In this document: positions 10,023 to 19,297 of the stretch, piece by piece
Layout of the letters: each line of letters starts with the position of its first letter
How positions within the stretch are numbered: the stretch's first letter is position 1
From: Bog-1198 sp963727045
Lineage (GTDB): Bacteria; Pseudomonadota; Gammaproteobacteria; Steroidobacterales; Steroidobacteraceae
Direction of reading: 5' to 3'
Length of the DNA stretch: 64,000 nucleotides
NCBI GenBank assembly: GCA_963727045.1
Contig: CAVSES010000002.1
Location: 1,302,001-1,366,000 of the forward strand
Translations under genes and position numbers: made by a program
Notes under the pieces: model-generated
Databases searched by the model: none
What the model was told of the DNA's origin: nothing
Seen by the model: only the letters and a program-made list of their open reading frames with translations

Positions 10023-10442
10023 ATGGCTCACACCATTCATGTCGACATCGTCAGCGCCGAAGGGCAGATCTTTTCCGGCGAAGCCAGCATGGTGTTCGTG
10101 CCGGGCTCGCAGGGCGAGCTAGGCATCGCGCCGCGTCACGCACCCCTGCTCACGACATTGAAGGCCGGCGAGGTCCGCGTGCAGTCGGAGGGCCATGAGG
10201 AACAATCCTTCTACGTAGGGGGCGGTGCGCTCGAAGTCCAGCCCAATCTCGTGACTGTGCTCGCCGATACGGCGGCGAGGGCGCGGGATTTGGACGAAGC
10301 CGCCGCAATGGCCGCGAAACAGCGCGCAGAGGACGCGGTGCGGGAGCGCACCGACAAGCTCGAAATTGCCGAAGCACAGGCCGAACTCGCCCGCGCCGTG
10401 GCACAATTGCGGGCCATCGAGCGTCTGCGCAAGAAGCGTTAG
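10023..10442 (+). CDS. atpC: F1 ATP synthase subunit epsilon
   Basis: Epsilon (139 residues) is the rotor subunit that can inhibit hydrolysis. It has the N-terminal beta-sandwich with VPGSQGELGIAPRHAPLLT at about 27-45 and a C-terminal two-helix hairpin ending in LRAIERLRKKR. It begins nine bases after atpD and closes the operon. glmU follows 29 bases later on the same strand. Confidence 0.96.
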   Translation: MAHTIHVDIVSAEGQIFSGEASMVFVPGSQGELGIAPRHAPLLTTLKAGEVRVQSEGHEEQSFYVGGGALEVQPNLVTVLADTAARARDLDEAAAMAAKQRAEDAVRERTDKLEIAEAQAELARAVAQLRAIERLRKKR

Positions 10443-10471
10443 GCGCCCGGAACCTCCGCAACGGAGTCTTC

Positions 10472-11887
10472 ATGCCACTTTCGGTCGTCATTCTGGCAGC
10501 AGGCCAGGGCAAGAGGATGAATTCCGACCTGCCTAAAGTGCTGCAGCCCTTGGCCGGGCGACCGCTGTTGCAACACGTGATTCGCACCGCCCTCGAGCTC
10601 GCACCCTCGAATCTCTATGTGGTCTACGGACACGGCGGCGCGCAGGTTCAGGCAGCGCTGCCGCACGAACCCGTCGAGTGGATTCTACAGGCGAATCAGC
10701 TGGGAACGGGACACGCCGTGATGCAGGCGATGTGCGTCATTCCGGATGATCATACGGTGCTGGTGCTTTACGGTGACGTGCCCCTGATCCGTTCGCCTTC
10801 CCTGAAGAAGCTGATCTCATTGGCCGAGCAAGGGGCACTTGCCGTGCTTACCGTGGATCTCGACGATCCGGCGGGTTATGGGCGGGTCGTTCGCAACGCC
10901 GACGGCGGCGTCAGCTCCATCGTGGAGCATCGCGATGCGAGCCCGGCTGAACTGGAGATTCGCGAACTCAATACGGGTCTCATGGCGGCGCCTGCGGGCC
11001 GCCTCCGGGAATGGCTGCTCGGGTTGGGGAGCAGCAACTCGGCGCGCGAGTACTATCTGACCGATGTGGTCGCGGGGGCCGTGCAAGCCGGCAACCGGGT
11101 CGATGCGGTGCGGGCCGATCGCTCCTCCGAGGTCGCGGGGGTGAATGACAAGATCCAGCTAGCGACGGTGGAGGCCCTGTACAGGGGCGAAATGGCGGAC
11201 GAGCTCATGCTCGCCGGCGCGACGCTGGCGGATCCGGCGCGCATCGATATCCGCGGCGACGTCGAGATTGGACGCGACGTGTTCATCGACGTCAACGCAG
11301 TATTGACCGGCAGCGTGCGCCTGGGCGCAGGCGTCAAGATCGGACCGAACTGCCTCATCAGCGACTCGCAAATCGGCGCCGGCACGGAGATCTACGCGAA
11401 CAGCGTCGTCGACCATGCCGTGATCGGAGAGAACTGCCGGATCGGCCCATTCGCGCGCGTGCGGCCCGATACGATTCTACACCGCGACGTGCACGTCGGT
11501 AATTTCGTGGAAATAAAGAAGAGCGAAATAGGCGCCGGCAGCAAGGCGAACCACTTGAGCTACGTGGGTGATTCGCGGGTCGGCACCGGCGTCAACATCG
11601 GCGCCGGCAGCGTCACCTGCAACTACGACGGCAAGAACAAGTGGCCGACCGTGATCGAGGACGGCGCCTTCATCGGCTCCGGCACAATGATGGTGGCGCC
11701 CGTGCGGATCGGAGCGAACGCCACGATCGGCGCGGGGTCCACCATCACCGAGGAGGCGCCTGGTGGCGAACTTACATTGACGCGCGCCAAACAGACCACG
11801 GTCGCCGGATGGAAGCGGCCGGCCAAACTCGATGATGGCGCAAAGGCAGCCGCCATCGCTGCGGCGTTGAAGCCGCGGAAGGACTGA
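10472..11887 (+). CDS. glmU: bifunctional GlcNAc-1-P uridyltransferase / GlcN-1-P acetyltransferase GlmU
   Basis: GlmU makes UDP-GlcNAc for peptidoglycan and lipopolysaccharide. The 471-residue protein has the pyrophosphorylase motif LAAGQGKRM at 8-16 followed by DLPKVL, and from about residue 250 a left-handed beta-helix of hexapeptide repeats with the acetyltransferase segments HVGNFVEIKKS and YVGDSRVGTGVNIGAG. Both domains look intact. It lies between atpC and, across the divergent PadR genes, glmS; the atp-glmU-glmS order is conserved in gammaproteobacteria. Confidence 0.97.
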   Translation: MPLSVVILAAGQGKRMNSDLPKVLQPLAGRPLLQHVIRTALELAPSNLYVVYGHGGAQVQAALPHEPVEWILQANQLGTGHAVMQAMCVIPDDHTVLVLYGDVPLIRSPSLKKLISLAEQGALAVLTVDLDDPAGYGRVVRNADGGVSSIVEHRDASPAELEIRELNTGLMAAPAGRLREWLLGLGSSNSAREYYLTDVVAGAVQAGNRVDAVRADRSSEVAGVNDKIQLATVEALYRGEMADELMLAGATLADPARIDIRGDVEIGRDVFIDVNAVLTGSVRLGAGVKIGPNCLISDSQIGAGTEIYANSVVDHAVIGENCRIGPFARVRPDTILHRDVHVGNFVEIKKSEIGAGSKANHLSYVGDSRVGTGVNIGAGSVTCNYDGKNKWPTVIEDGAFIGSGTMMVAPVRIGANATIGAGSTITEEAPGGELTLTRAKQTTVAGWKRPAKLDDGAKAAAIAAALKPRKD

Positions 11888-11983
11888 TTCGTCGAAAGGC
11901 GTTGCAGGACGCTGACACAGCTGCACTGTTCCAGGCGCTCGATGGGTCCATCAGCCCCGTGACGCTGCTCCAGCTGCGGCGCT

Positions 11984-12904
11984 TCAATGAGCCGCGAGGG
12001 CCGCCGGTGAAACCAATAGAGCCTTCGCGTACATCGCATGCAGGCGCCCGACGCCGCGGGCCAGATGCATGAGTAACGTCAGGAGTAACACGCCGACCAG
12101 CATCATCAGGGGCAGAGCCCACAGGGATGCGAGCCATGCCGGACTTGACTGCAGGTCATCGGGCACGCCCACCCAGCCGTAGCGGCTCGCGATCTCGACG
12201 AGCGGTGCAAAGATGAAGACGAGACTCATCGACAGGCCGGCCACCGCCATGACGAAATAGACAATGCCCAAAGGCAGCATCAAGATCAGATAGGCGAGGG
12301 TGGTCCAGGTCCGAGGATCCTTGAGCATGTGGCCCACGCGCGGCCAGAACCCCGTCTCGGTGCCCTTGTGCACCGGGCGCCGCGGCATGCGTTCACCCGT
12401 CATAGCTTCGATCAGCCGCCCTTCCGCAAGGGAAACCACGCGGGTCAGCGCCATGAACAGCAGAAAAAATGGGATGCCAATGATGAGGACGCTGAAGCCG
12501 GCGGACAACGCCAGGCCGGTCACCCCGAAGGTGAAGTAAATGATGCCCGTGGCTAGCGACAACAGCATGAAGAAGAGAGACGTATACGCGCGGGGATCCA
12601 GGAACACACCGAAAAATGCCCCCGTTCCACTTTGCGGGATCCGGCGCGGCGTGGACATTGCGGCTTTCACCTTCGCCTCGGTATCCCGATAGGCGCTCGC
12701 CACCTCATCGGGAGCCCCGTATGTGGAGGCGATCAATTCGAGCACGTCGGATTCGGATTTGTCCGGGTGCGCGGCGACTTCTGCGCGCAGATATTCCTCG
12801 GCGTCGTACAGGGCGTCCTGAATGAGCGCAGGATCTTCGCCGGCGAGATCTTCGCTCAATGCCTTGAGGTACTGGTCGATGGAGCGCGGCGCACTGCGAG
12901 TCAT
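11984..12904 (-). CDS. HAAS-domain membrane sensor protein paired with PadR
   Basis: The 306-residue product begins MTRSAPRSIDQYL and carries an N-terminal helical HAAS/DUF1700-like domain (about 8-70: SIDQYLKALSEDL, then DALYDAEEYL) followed by two pairs of transmembrane helices typical of the putative sensor domain of PadR-associated proteins. Its ATG overlaps the stop of the padR gene by four bases, so the two are cotranslated. In known PadR-HAAS pairs the membrane protein is thought to signal to or act with the repressor. The ligand is not visible. An upstream extension to 12970 lies inside padR and is rejected. Confidence 0.75.
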   Translation of the reverse strand: MTRSAPRSIDQYLKALSEDLAGEDPALIQDALYDAEEYLRAEVAAHPDKSESDVLELIASTYGAPDEVASAYRDTEAKVKAAMSTPRRIPQSGTGAFFGVFLDPRAYTSLFFMLLSLATGIIYFTFGVTGLALSAGFSVLIIGIPFFLLFMALTRVVSLAEGRLIEAMTGERMPRRPVHKGTETGFWPRVGHMLKDPRTWTTLAYLILMLPLGIVYFVMAVAGLSMSLVFIFAPLVEIASRYGWVGVPDDLQSSPAWLASLWALPLMMLVGVLLLTLLMHLARGVGRLHAMYAKALLVSPAALAAH

Positions 12905-13263
12905 GTTGAATGTCCTGTGTCCATGAAGTGATCGACGAAGTTGCGGGTGTCCTGCCAGATGGATTTCCATTCGGCGAGCACGGCGCGGCCTTGCTCGGTG
13001 ATGCGGTAATAACGTCGGGGTGGACCTGAGTAGGAAGGCACGATGCGGCTGGTCAAAAGACCGCCGGCCGACATCGCCCGCAGCACCGGATAGATGGTGC
13101 CTTCCTTGAATATCGAGGTACCGTCGTTGGCGCTCGCCAGTCGTTTGGCGATTTCGTAACCGTAAAGATCCTCGCCGGATCTAGCGAGGATAGAGAGGAG
13201 GACGAGCCCCACCAAGCCCCCATTGAGCTCCTTTTGGAATTTTCGACCATTGATATCATCCAT
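12901..13263 (-). CDS. PadR family transcriptional regulator
   Basis: A 120-residue winged-helix repressor with the PadR signature GYEIAKRL at 35-42, EGTIYPVLRAM at 54-64 and PPRRYYRIT at 81-89. It heads a two-gene operon with the HAAS/sensor protein, the commonest arrangement for this subfamily. The predicted promoter places the transcription start within about two bases of the ATG, so the mRNA may be leaderless. Two CTGCTATTAG repeats overlap that promoter and are the likely self-operator. Confidence 0.9.
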   Translation of the reverse strand: MDDINGRKFQKELNGGLVGLVLLSILARSGEDLYGYEIAKRLASANDGTSIFKEGTIYPVLRAMSAGGLLTSRIVPSYSGPPRRYYRITEQGRAVLAEWKSIWQDTRNFVDHFMDTGHST

Positions 13264-13271
13264 TAACCAAT

Positions 13272-13310
13272 ACTATATATTTGCTAATAGCAGCTATCAA
13301 CTAATAGCAG
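13272..13310 (-). promoter_or_regulatory. padR promoter with twin operator repeats
   Basis: Read on the minus strand, TTGATA (13300-13295) and TATAGT (13277-13272) are spaced by 17 bases. Two direct copies of CTGCTATTAG, at 13310-13301 and 13293-13284, flank the -35 box, one upstream and one inside the spacer, 17 bases apart. The region is AT-rich relative to its surroundings. PadR proteins usually repress their own promoters, so these repeats are good candidate binding sites. They may also influence glmS, which starts 104 bases away on the other strand. Confidence 0.6.
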
Positions 13311-13413
13311 TAACTTTGCATTAGCGAATGTCCACGCCGGGCCATGGTGGATTTCCGGTTCGGCTCGGGCACACTAGGCGCCCCTTTTTGGATTAAGTTG
13401 GAGAATCGAGCGA

Positions 13414-15243
13414 ATGTGCGGAATCGTAGGGGTGGTCGCCGAGCGCAACGCGGTTCCCATCTTGATGGAGGGATTGCGCCGCCTGGAATATCGAGGCTAC
13501 GACTCGGCGGGTATCGCCGTTCTTCAGGGCGGCCGTGTTGCCCGCCTGCGCACCGTGGGGAAGGTGAAGATTCTCCAGGATGCGCTCGACGCCGCGCCAA
13601 TATTCGGCACCGTGGGCATCGCCCACACTCGCTGGGCGACCCACGGCATTCCGACGACCCAAAATGCCCATCCGCACATGTCGCGCGACGGCGTGGCCAT
13701 CGTTCACAACGGCATCATCGAGAATCACGAGGAGCTACGCGCAGAACTCAAGGGTTTGGGTTATAGCTTCACTTCCGAAACCGACACCGAAGTGGTCGCG
13801 CACCGCATCCATCAACATCTAAGAACCGCGGCCGGTCTGTTCGATGCGGTCCGTCGAACGGTCGGCGAACTTGAGGGCGCCTACGCACTGGCCGTGGTAT
13901 CGGAGTCGGATCCGGACTGCATTGTCGCGGCGCGAGTGGGTTGTCCCGTGGTCGTCGGACTCGGCATCGACGAGAACTTCGTTGCATCCGATGTCGCTGC
14001 GCTGCTGCCCGTCACGCGGCGCTTTTTGTTCCTCGAAGAGGGAGATGTCGCCGAGATCCGGCGCAGATCCATCAAAATAGTGGATGCAGCCGGCGCGAGC
14101 GTGGTTCGGCCGGTCCGCGAAAGCGACCTGTCGTCCGATGCCGTGGAACGGGGGCAGTACCGCCACTACATGCTCAAGGAGATACACGAGCAGCCTCGTG
14201 CGATCTCGCAGACCTTGGAGGAGCGAATCGCCGGAGGCAGGCTGTTGGATGCCGCATTTGGACCGTCCGCGCACCAGATATTCCGGAAGGTCAAAGCGGT
14301 GCATATCGCGGCTTGCGGCACGAGCTTCCACGCGGGACTGGTCGCGAGCTACTTGATCGAGCAGTTTTGCCGCGTTCCGGCGCGCATCGAAATTGCCAGC
14401 GAATACAGGTACCGGGATCCGGTGATCACCCCGGATACCTTGTTCGTGACCATATCCCAGTCCGGCGAGACGGCCGACACGCTGGCGGCGCTGCGAAACG
14501 CCAAGCGGGCGCAGTACTTGTCGACGCTGACCATTTGCAACGTTGCCGAAAGCTCGATGGTTCGCGAGTCGGAACTCACGTTGCTGACCCGTGCCGGCCC
14601 CGAAATCGGGGTTGCGTCCACCAAGGCATTCACGACTCAGCTGACCGCGCTCGCCATGCTGATCATCGCTCTTGCCAAGAACCGCGGTGAAGCGGCTCAG
14701 GAACGCGAACTCGTTTCGCAACTGCTGGAACTGCCCGGCTTGGTGGAGAAGACCTTAAGACTGGATGCAGCCATCCAGGCGCTCGCCGAAAAGTTCGCCG
14801 ACAAGCATCACGCGCTGTTTTTGGGCAGGGGCCCCCTGCACGCCATCGCCATGGAAGGCGCGCTCAAGCTCAAGGAAATTTCCTACATCCACGCCGAAGG
14901 ATACGCGGCCGCGGAACTCAAACACGGCCCGCTGGCGCTGATCGATGAAGACATGCCGGTGGTTGCGGTGGCGCCCAACAACGAGTTGCTGGAGAAGCTC
15001 AAATCCAACCTGCAGGAAGTGCGCGCGAGGGGCGGTAAATTGTTCGTGTTTGCGGATCCACGGGCCGGCATGCACAGCGAGGACGGGGTTACGGTGATCG
15101 AGATGCCGGCCCCCGCGACAGCGCTGCAAGCCCCGGTAGTGTTCGCCATTCCGATGCAGCTGCTCGCCTACCACGTGGCGGTCCTCAAGGGCACCGACGT
15201 CGACCAGCCGCGCAATCTCGCCAAGAGCCTCACGGTTGAATAG
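13414..15243 (+). CDS. glmS: glutamine-fructose-6-phosphate aminotransferase GlmS
   Basis: GlmS converts fructose-6-phosphate and glutamine to glucosamine-6-phosphate, the first committed step of UDP-GlcNAc synthesis. The 609-residue protein starts MCGIVGVV, giving the N-terminal nucleophile Cys1 after Met removal, followed by a class II glutaminase domain (to about 240) and two SIS domains, ending in the conserved DQPRNLAKSLTVE. A GGAG ribosome-binding site lies nine bases before the ATG. I saw no glmS ribozyme upstream, as expected outside Gram-positives. Confidence 0.97.
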   Translation: MCGIVGVVAERNAVPILMEGLRRLEYRGYDSAGIAVLQGGRVARLRTVGKVKILQDALDAAPIFGTVGIAHTRWATHGIPTTQNAHPHMSRDGVAIVHNGIIENHEELRAELKGLGYSFTSETDTEVVAHRIHQHLRTAAGLFDAVRRTVGELEGAYALAVVSESDPDCIVAARVGCPVVVGLGIDENFVASDVAALLPVTRRFLFLEEGDVAEIRRRSIKIVDAAGASVVRPVRESDLSSDAVERGQYRHYMLKEIHEQPRAISQTLEERIAGGRLLDAAFGPSAHQIFRKVKAVHIAACGTSFHAGLVASYLIEQFCRVPARIEIASEYRYRDPVITPDTLFVTISQSGETADTLAALRNAKRAQYLSTLTICNVAESSMVRESELTLLTRAGPEIGVASTKAFTTQLTALAMLIIALAKNRGEAAQERELVSQLLELPGLVEKTLRLDAAIQALAEKFADKHHALFLGRGPLHAIAMEGALKLKEISYIHAEGYAAAELKHGPLALIDEDMPVVAVAPNNELLEKLKSNLQEVRARGGKLFVFADPRAGMHSEDGVTVIEMPAPATALQAPVVFAIPMQLLAYHVAVLKGTDVDQPRNLAKSLTVE

Positions 15244-15247
15244 ACGG

Positions 15248-15850
15248 GTGAAGCTCGGGGCGGGGGTGGATGCAGCGTTCGGCCCCGCCTACTTCCGCAG
15301 GTACTATTTCAACGCGGCCACGCGCGTCACGTCGGCGGCGGAAATGCGCGGACGCGCGCTGCTGATCGCTGCGATCCTGCGCCACGCCCGCATACCGATC
15401 CGCACGATACTCGACGCTGGCTGCGGCATCGGGTTGCTGCGCAAGGCTTTCGCGGCCGCGGCACCGCGTGCCCGCTACGTGGGCCTGGAGGCGAGCGAGT
15501 ACCTCTGTGACCGATACGGATGGACGAAAGGGTCGGTCACCGATTTTTCGCCGCGCACGCCGAGCGATCTCGTGATCTGCTACGACGTCCTCCAGTACCT
15601 GGACGACCGGGACGCATCGCGCGCCATCGCGAATCTGGCGAAATTGACCAGGGCTGCGCTGTATGTGTCCGCGCTGACCCGCGAGGATTGGCGCGAGAAC
15701 TGCGACCGCACGCGAACCGATCGTGCGGTGCATTTGCGGCCTGGCGAATGGTACCGGCGCCGGCTGCGCAGGCGCTTCAACTACCTCGGGTTCGGCGTGT
15801 GGCTGCGCAAAGATGTGACCGCGATACTCTGGGACATGGAACGGCCTTGA
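15248..15850 (+). CDS. class I SAM-dependent methyltransferase
   Basis: About 200 residues with the SAM-binding motif ILDAGCGIGLL near residue 55, an acidic residue at the end of strand 2 (YVGLEASEYL) and a motif IV-like region DLVICYDVLQYL. The substrate cannot be inferred. The start is uncertain: TTG 15236 overlaps the end of glmS, while GTG 15248 (MKLGAGVDAAF) lies just after the glmS stop and is chosen here. It probably shares the glmS transcript. It is convergent with dacB. Confidence 0.75.
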   Translation: MKLGAGVDAAFGPAYFRRYYFNAATRVTSAAEMRGRALLIAAILRHARIPIRTILDAGCGIGLLRKAFAAAAPRARYVGLEASEYLCDRYGWTKGSVTDFSPRTPSDLVICYDVLQYLDDRDASRAIANLAKLTRAALYVSALTREDWRENCDRTRTDRAVHLRPGEWYRRRLRRRFNYLGFGVWLRKDVTAILWDMERP

Positions 15851-15878
15851 TCCTTGAGGAGGCCTGTCCGCAAGGCTG

Positions 15879-17294
15879 CTAGAGATTCTCCAGTATCCAC
15901 GCGATCAGTGCGGCGTGCACCGGCTCGGCAGCGCCGTAATCGGCGCGGATGTGATTGACCAGAGAAACGAGAACGTAGGTTTTCCCGGCAGCCGTCGTCA
16001 CGTACCCCGCAACCCCGCTGACGCCATCGAGGTGCCCTGTCTTCAGCCGCACGGCACCGGCCGGGGCCATCTTCATGCGGGACCGCAACGTGCCGTCGAC
16101 CCCGGCGAGCGGCAACGATGCCAGGAATTCCGGCGCATAGGCGCTGCGATGGGCGGCGATGAGCGTCTGCGCCATTTGCAGCGCCGACACATGGGTGTTG
16201 CGCGATAGCCCGGAACCGTTGTCGATGTCCATGGATTGAACGTCGAGCCCCCGTGCGCGGCTCCACTCGGCAATCGCCGCAGCGCCTTTTTCGAGCGTCG
16301 CCGGCGAGCCGAAACGCTCCATGCCCATTGTCAGCAGCAGATGGCGCGCCATCAGGTTGCTGCTGAATTTATTGGTCAGTCGCACGATCTCGGCCAGGCT
16401 CAAGGAGTCGAAACTCAAGAGCGGTTCCGCGTCCGGCGGCGTTGCCTCGACGCGCAGCTTTCCCCCGATCTCGCCGCCGAGCTCATGCCAAAGCTCCGCA
16501 AACGTGCCGAAGGCATAGGTTGCAGGTTGCAGCAGCACGCGCGTGAAGCTGCGCTCCGCGCAGTGCGGCGACAGGGCGCCGCTGAACACCACCCGGTCCC
16601 AATGTTCGGAGGCGACCCTGAAATCGACCCGGCCGGCCGGGCCGGCGCAGCGGCCGGCGGCGAATCGAACGTGATTCTCGAGCGCGAGATTCGCCGGCGC
16701 CGGGCTCGCAATGACGTCCACCCGCCTCGCATATTCGTTCGGCACCACTCGAAACTCGACGGATTGAAAATTCACCATCAACGCATCCGGCACCACGTTG
16801 TAGGGGCGGTTCGGCCGTCCGTCGAATTCTGCAGGATCCTCCGGCGGCAGGGAGAACGCCGTGTTGTCGATGACGACGTCCCCGCGGATAGTCTTGAGTC
16901 CTTTCGCCCGCAAAGCGTGGGCGAAACTCCACCACCGTTCCAAAGTCATGTAGGGATCCCCGCCGCCCTGCAGGACCAGGTCGCCGTCGAGCACACCGTT
17001 CCTGAGAGCGCCGCGGACCAACGCGCGCGTATGCCAGGTGTAAGCCGGCCCCAGAGACTCCAGTGCGGCAATCGTCGTAATCACCTTGATGGTGGAGGCG
17101 GGACTACGCGGTGTGTCCGGATTCTGGCCGATCACGAGGCGCCCGGATGCAGTTTCGAGGATCGCAAAGCTCACGGCCCCGGCCGGCAGCCGCTCCGCGG
17201 CGATGACCTGGGCCACTGGCGCCGGAATCTCGGGATCTGCCATTGCCCATGCAGGAGCGGACAGGCACCCGATGATCGCGAGCGCGGCTCTCAT
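15879..17294 (-). CDS. dacB: D-alanyl-D-alanine carboxypeptidase/endopeptidase, PBP4 family
   Basis: Periplasmic class C penicillin-binding protein (S13 family) that trims peptidoglycan cross-links and pentapeptides. The 471-residue protein has a signal peptide ending about AWA-MADP (residue 18) and all three active-site motifs: STIK at 67-70, SRN at 364-366 and KTG at 418-420. The ATG at 17294 overlaps the stop of the MATE gene by four bases (ATGA). An upstream in-frame extension lies wholly in that gene and is rejected. Confidence 0.93.
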   Translation of the reverse strand: MRAALAIIGCLSAPAWAMADPEIPAPVAQVIAAERLPAGAVSFAILETASGRLVIGQNPDTPRSPASTIKVITTIAALESLGPAYTWHTRALVRGALRNGVLDGDLVLQGGGDPYMTLERWWSFAHALRAKGLKTIRGDVVIDNTAFSLPPEDPAEFDGRPNRPYNVVPDALMVNFQSVEFRVVPNEYARRVDVIASPAPANLALENHVRFAAGRCAGPAGRVDFRVASEHWDRVVFSGALSPHCAERSFTRVLLQPATYAFGTFAELWHELGGEIGGKLRVEATPPDAEPLLSFDSLSLAEIVRLTNKFSSNLMARHLLLTMGMERFGSPATLEKGAAAIAEWSRARGLDVQSMDIDNGSGLSRNTHVSALQMAQTLIAAHRSAYAPEFLASLPLAGVDGTLRSRMKMAPAGAVRLKTGHLDGVSGVAGYVTTAAGKTYVLVSLVNHIRADYGAAEPVHAALIAWILENL

Positions 17295-18715
17295 GCGAGC
17301 GGCAACGTGATGCCGGTCCAGGCGCCCGAGCGCCAGCGAAGATAAAGCATCAACCCCAAACAGCAGACATAGCTCAACGCAGCAAACCATCCTCCCACCG
17401 CGCCATATCCTAGCTGCGGCAGCCAGCTCACCCAGCCCGTGCCGGGCGCAAAGGACAGACTATGCGCGAGAGGCACGAAGAGCAGCCAGGAGAGCGCAAG
17501 CACCATGATGGCCGGTACGCGCACGTCGCCCGCGCCGCGCAGGCACGCGCTGCTGCTGATGTTGAATCCGTCGAACAATTGATACCCGGCCGCGATCCAC
17601 AAGAGCTCGCAGCCGCGCGCCGCCACAAGTGCCGCCTGCGGATCCGCGCGATTCGTGAAGAAGGGCAGAACCCACGGCCCGGCGACCGCGAGGAGCACAC
17701 CCACGGCTCCCATGTAGAGCACGCACATGAAAATGATTCCGTTGCCAATCGTGAACGCCCAATCGCGCCGATGTGCACCGATGGCCTGTCCGACCAGCGT
17801 GGTGCCGGCCATCGAGATGCCCACCGCAGGCATGTAGCAAAACGACGTGAGCATCATGACGATCTGCGTCGAGGCGCCGTCGACGATGCCGAGTTTGACC
17901 TGCATCAATTGAAACAATGCAAATCCCAGGATGTCCGCGGCGATCAGCAGTCCCATCGGGAATCCGAGTTTGAATTGGCGGCGCAGCGCCCGGCCGTGAA
18001 GCCGGCCGGTGAGGTGGGAGCGGAAGCGCTCCCGGGTGCTCTTGTTCAAGAACAAAACACACGCCACCGCCACTCCGATCAGCTGGGCGGCATCGGTGGC
18101 CCATGCGGATCCGGCGATGCCCAGTCCGAGGTCGAACATGAACAGCTGATTCAGCAGCGCGTTTACAACGGCGACGCCGGCGGTCACCCACAGCGTGACG
18201 GTCGGCCGGCCGATGCCGTTGAAGAAACCGAGAAGCGACCATAGCGCGATTCCCAGTGAGCCGCCGAGCATCCGCGGAAACCAATACTCGAGCGCGAGCC
18301 GCAGCGTGTCCGGTGGAATGCCGAACGGTGCAAAAATCCTCGAGCCCGAGAGGCTCATCAGGACGAACACGGGCGTCGTGAAAAGCGATGCCCAAAGGGC
18401 GGTCCAGGTCGCCTGCGATGCGCTTGCATAGCGCCGCCCGCCGTAAGCCTGTGCAACCGACGTCTGCACCGAAAGACCGACCCCGCCGAACAGCAGCACG
18501 CACACGAGGATCGGCCAGTACACTGCGCCGATCGCCGACGTCGCCGCCGGGGACAGGCGGCCGATGAACCAGGTGTCCGTCGCATTGAGCACGGCCTGCA
18601 CGGCGCTGTTCATCATGAAGGGAAGGGCCAGCGTGCCGACGGCGAGATAATCGAGCCGCGCACGGCCCCCGGGGCGGAGCGCTTGTCCCGGAAGCGGTCT
18701 TGTGGTGTCGTCCAT
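17291..18715 (-). CDS. MATE family efflux transporter
   Basis: A 474-residue inner-membrane protein with twelve predicted transmembrane helices in two MatE halves (NATDTWFIGRLSPAATSAIG near 50-70 and SMAGTTLVGQAIGAHRRDWA in the second half). Such proteins export cationic compounds using Na+ or H+. The substrate is not predictable. The ATG at 18715 is preferred to 18757 because the longer form would overlap the divergent gene and its ribosome-binding site. Translation is coupled to dacB downstream. Confidence 0.9.
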   Translation of the reverse strand: MDDTTRPLPGQALRPGGRARLDYLAVGTLALPFMMNSAVQAVLNATDTWFIGRLSPAATSAIGAVYWPILVCVLLFGGVGLSVQTSVAQAYGGRRYASASQATWTALWASLFTTPVFVLMSLSGSRIFAPFGIPPDTLRLALEYWFPRMLGGSLGIALWSLLGFFNGIGRPTVTLWVTAGVAVVNALLNQLFMFDLGLGIAGSAWATDAAQLIGVAVACVLFLNKSTRERFRSHLTGRLHGRALRRQFKLGFPMGLLIAADILGFALFQLMQVKLGIVDGASTQIVMMLTSFCYMPAVGISMAGTTLVGQAIGAHRRDWAFTIGNGIIFMCVLYMGAVGVLLAVAGPWVLPFFTNRADPQAALVAARGCELLWIAAGYQLFDGFNISSSACLRGAGDVRVPAIMVLALSWLLFVPLAHSLSFAPGTGWVSWLPQLGYGAVGGWFAALSYVCCLGLMLYLRWRSGAWTGITLPLA

Positions 18716-18745
18716 CCCGCGTAGGATGCGGCAAGGGGGAAAAAG

Positions 18746-19144
18746 ATGCGACGCCAATTATCCGGAACATTTTTGACGCAGACGCTGGGAGAAGGCGGGT
18801 GGCGGTTATCACGCCGAGAGCCCAACCCGATCGACGTCTTTCTGCGCGGCGGAGATTCCACCGCGGAGGAAGCGTTCAGACCTGCCCAGGTGCAGGACAT
18901 CGCCATCGAGTGGCAGGCGGGAACGGTGAAGCTGACTCTGACGTCGGCCAAGCGTCCCGTCGTCGCGACGGTGCGAAGCGCGATCGTTCACGAGCCTCTT
19001 CCGCATCTTTATGAGGCGCTGCCGCTCGTCAGGCTCGACGCCAAGGCGAGGCGCTTCTGGCGCGGCGTATTCCGGCTGGTCCGCATCCCCGGCGGCCGCC
19101 ATCTGCTTGGTGTTTTGGCGCGCCGCAACCGCAGACGGGACTGA
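18746..19144 (+). CDS. conserved-looking hypothetical protein
   Basis: A 132-residue basic protein without signal peptide or clear membrane helix. An excellent ribosome-binding site (AGGGGGAAAAAG, 18730-18741) lies just before the ATG, and codon use matches neighbours, so I consider it real. Visible features are an N-terminal RRQLSGTFLTQTLGEGGWRL segment and an arginine-rich C-terminus ending RRNRRRD. It is divergent from the MATE gene across a 30-base gap. No family is recognised. Confidence 0.6.
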   Translation: MRRQLSGTFLTQTLGEGGWRLSRREPNPIDVFLRGGDSTAEEAFRPAQVQDIAIEWQAGTVKLTLTSAKRPVVATVRSAIVHEPLPHLYEALPLVRLDAKARRFWRGVFRLVRIPGGRHLLGVLARRNRRRD

Positions 19145-19297
19145 TTTCCGGATCTGCATCACAAGAACCGCCAGCTATTGTAAAGGGATTGGGGGAACAC
19201 CTGCGCTCATTACGTTGAATTGCGACCTTCGTCAAGGATGCGCGGACACGTTTGCAGCACATTCATCGATGAGTCAAAACCCCCCGATTACGCTAGG

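Noticed and set aside
8475..10040. A 521-codon minus-strand open frame opposite atpD.
   Set aside because: Histidine- and arginine-rich mirror frame of a highly conserved gene; no start signal or domain.
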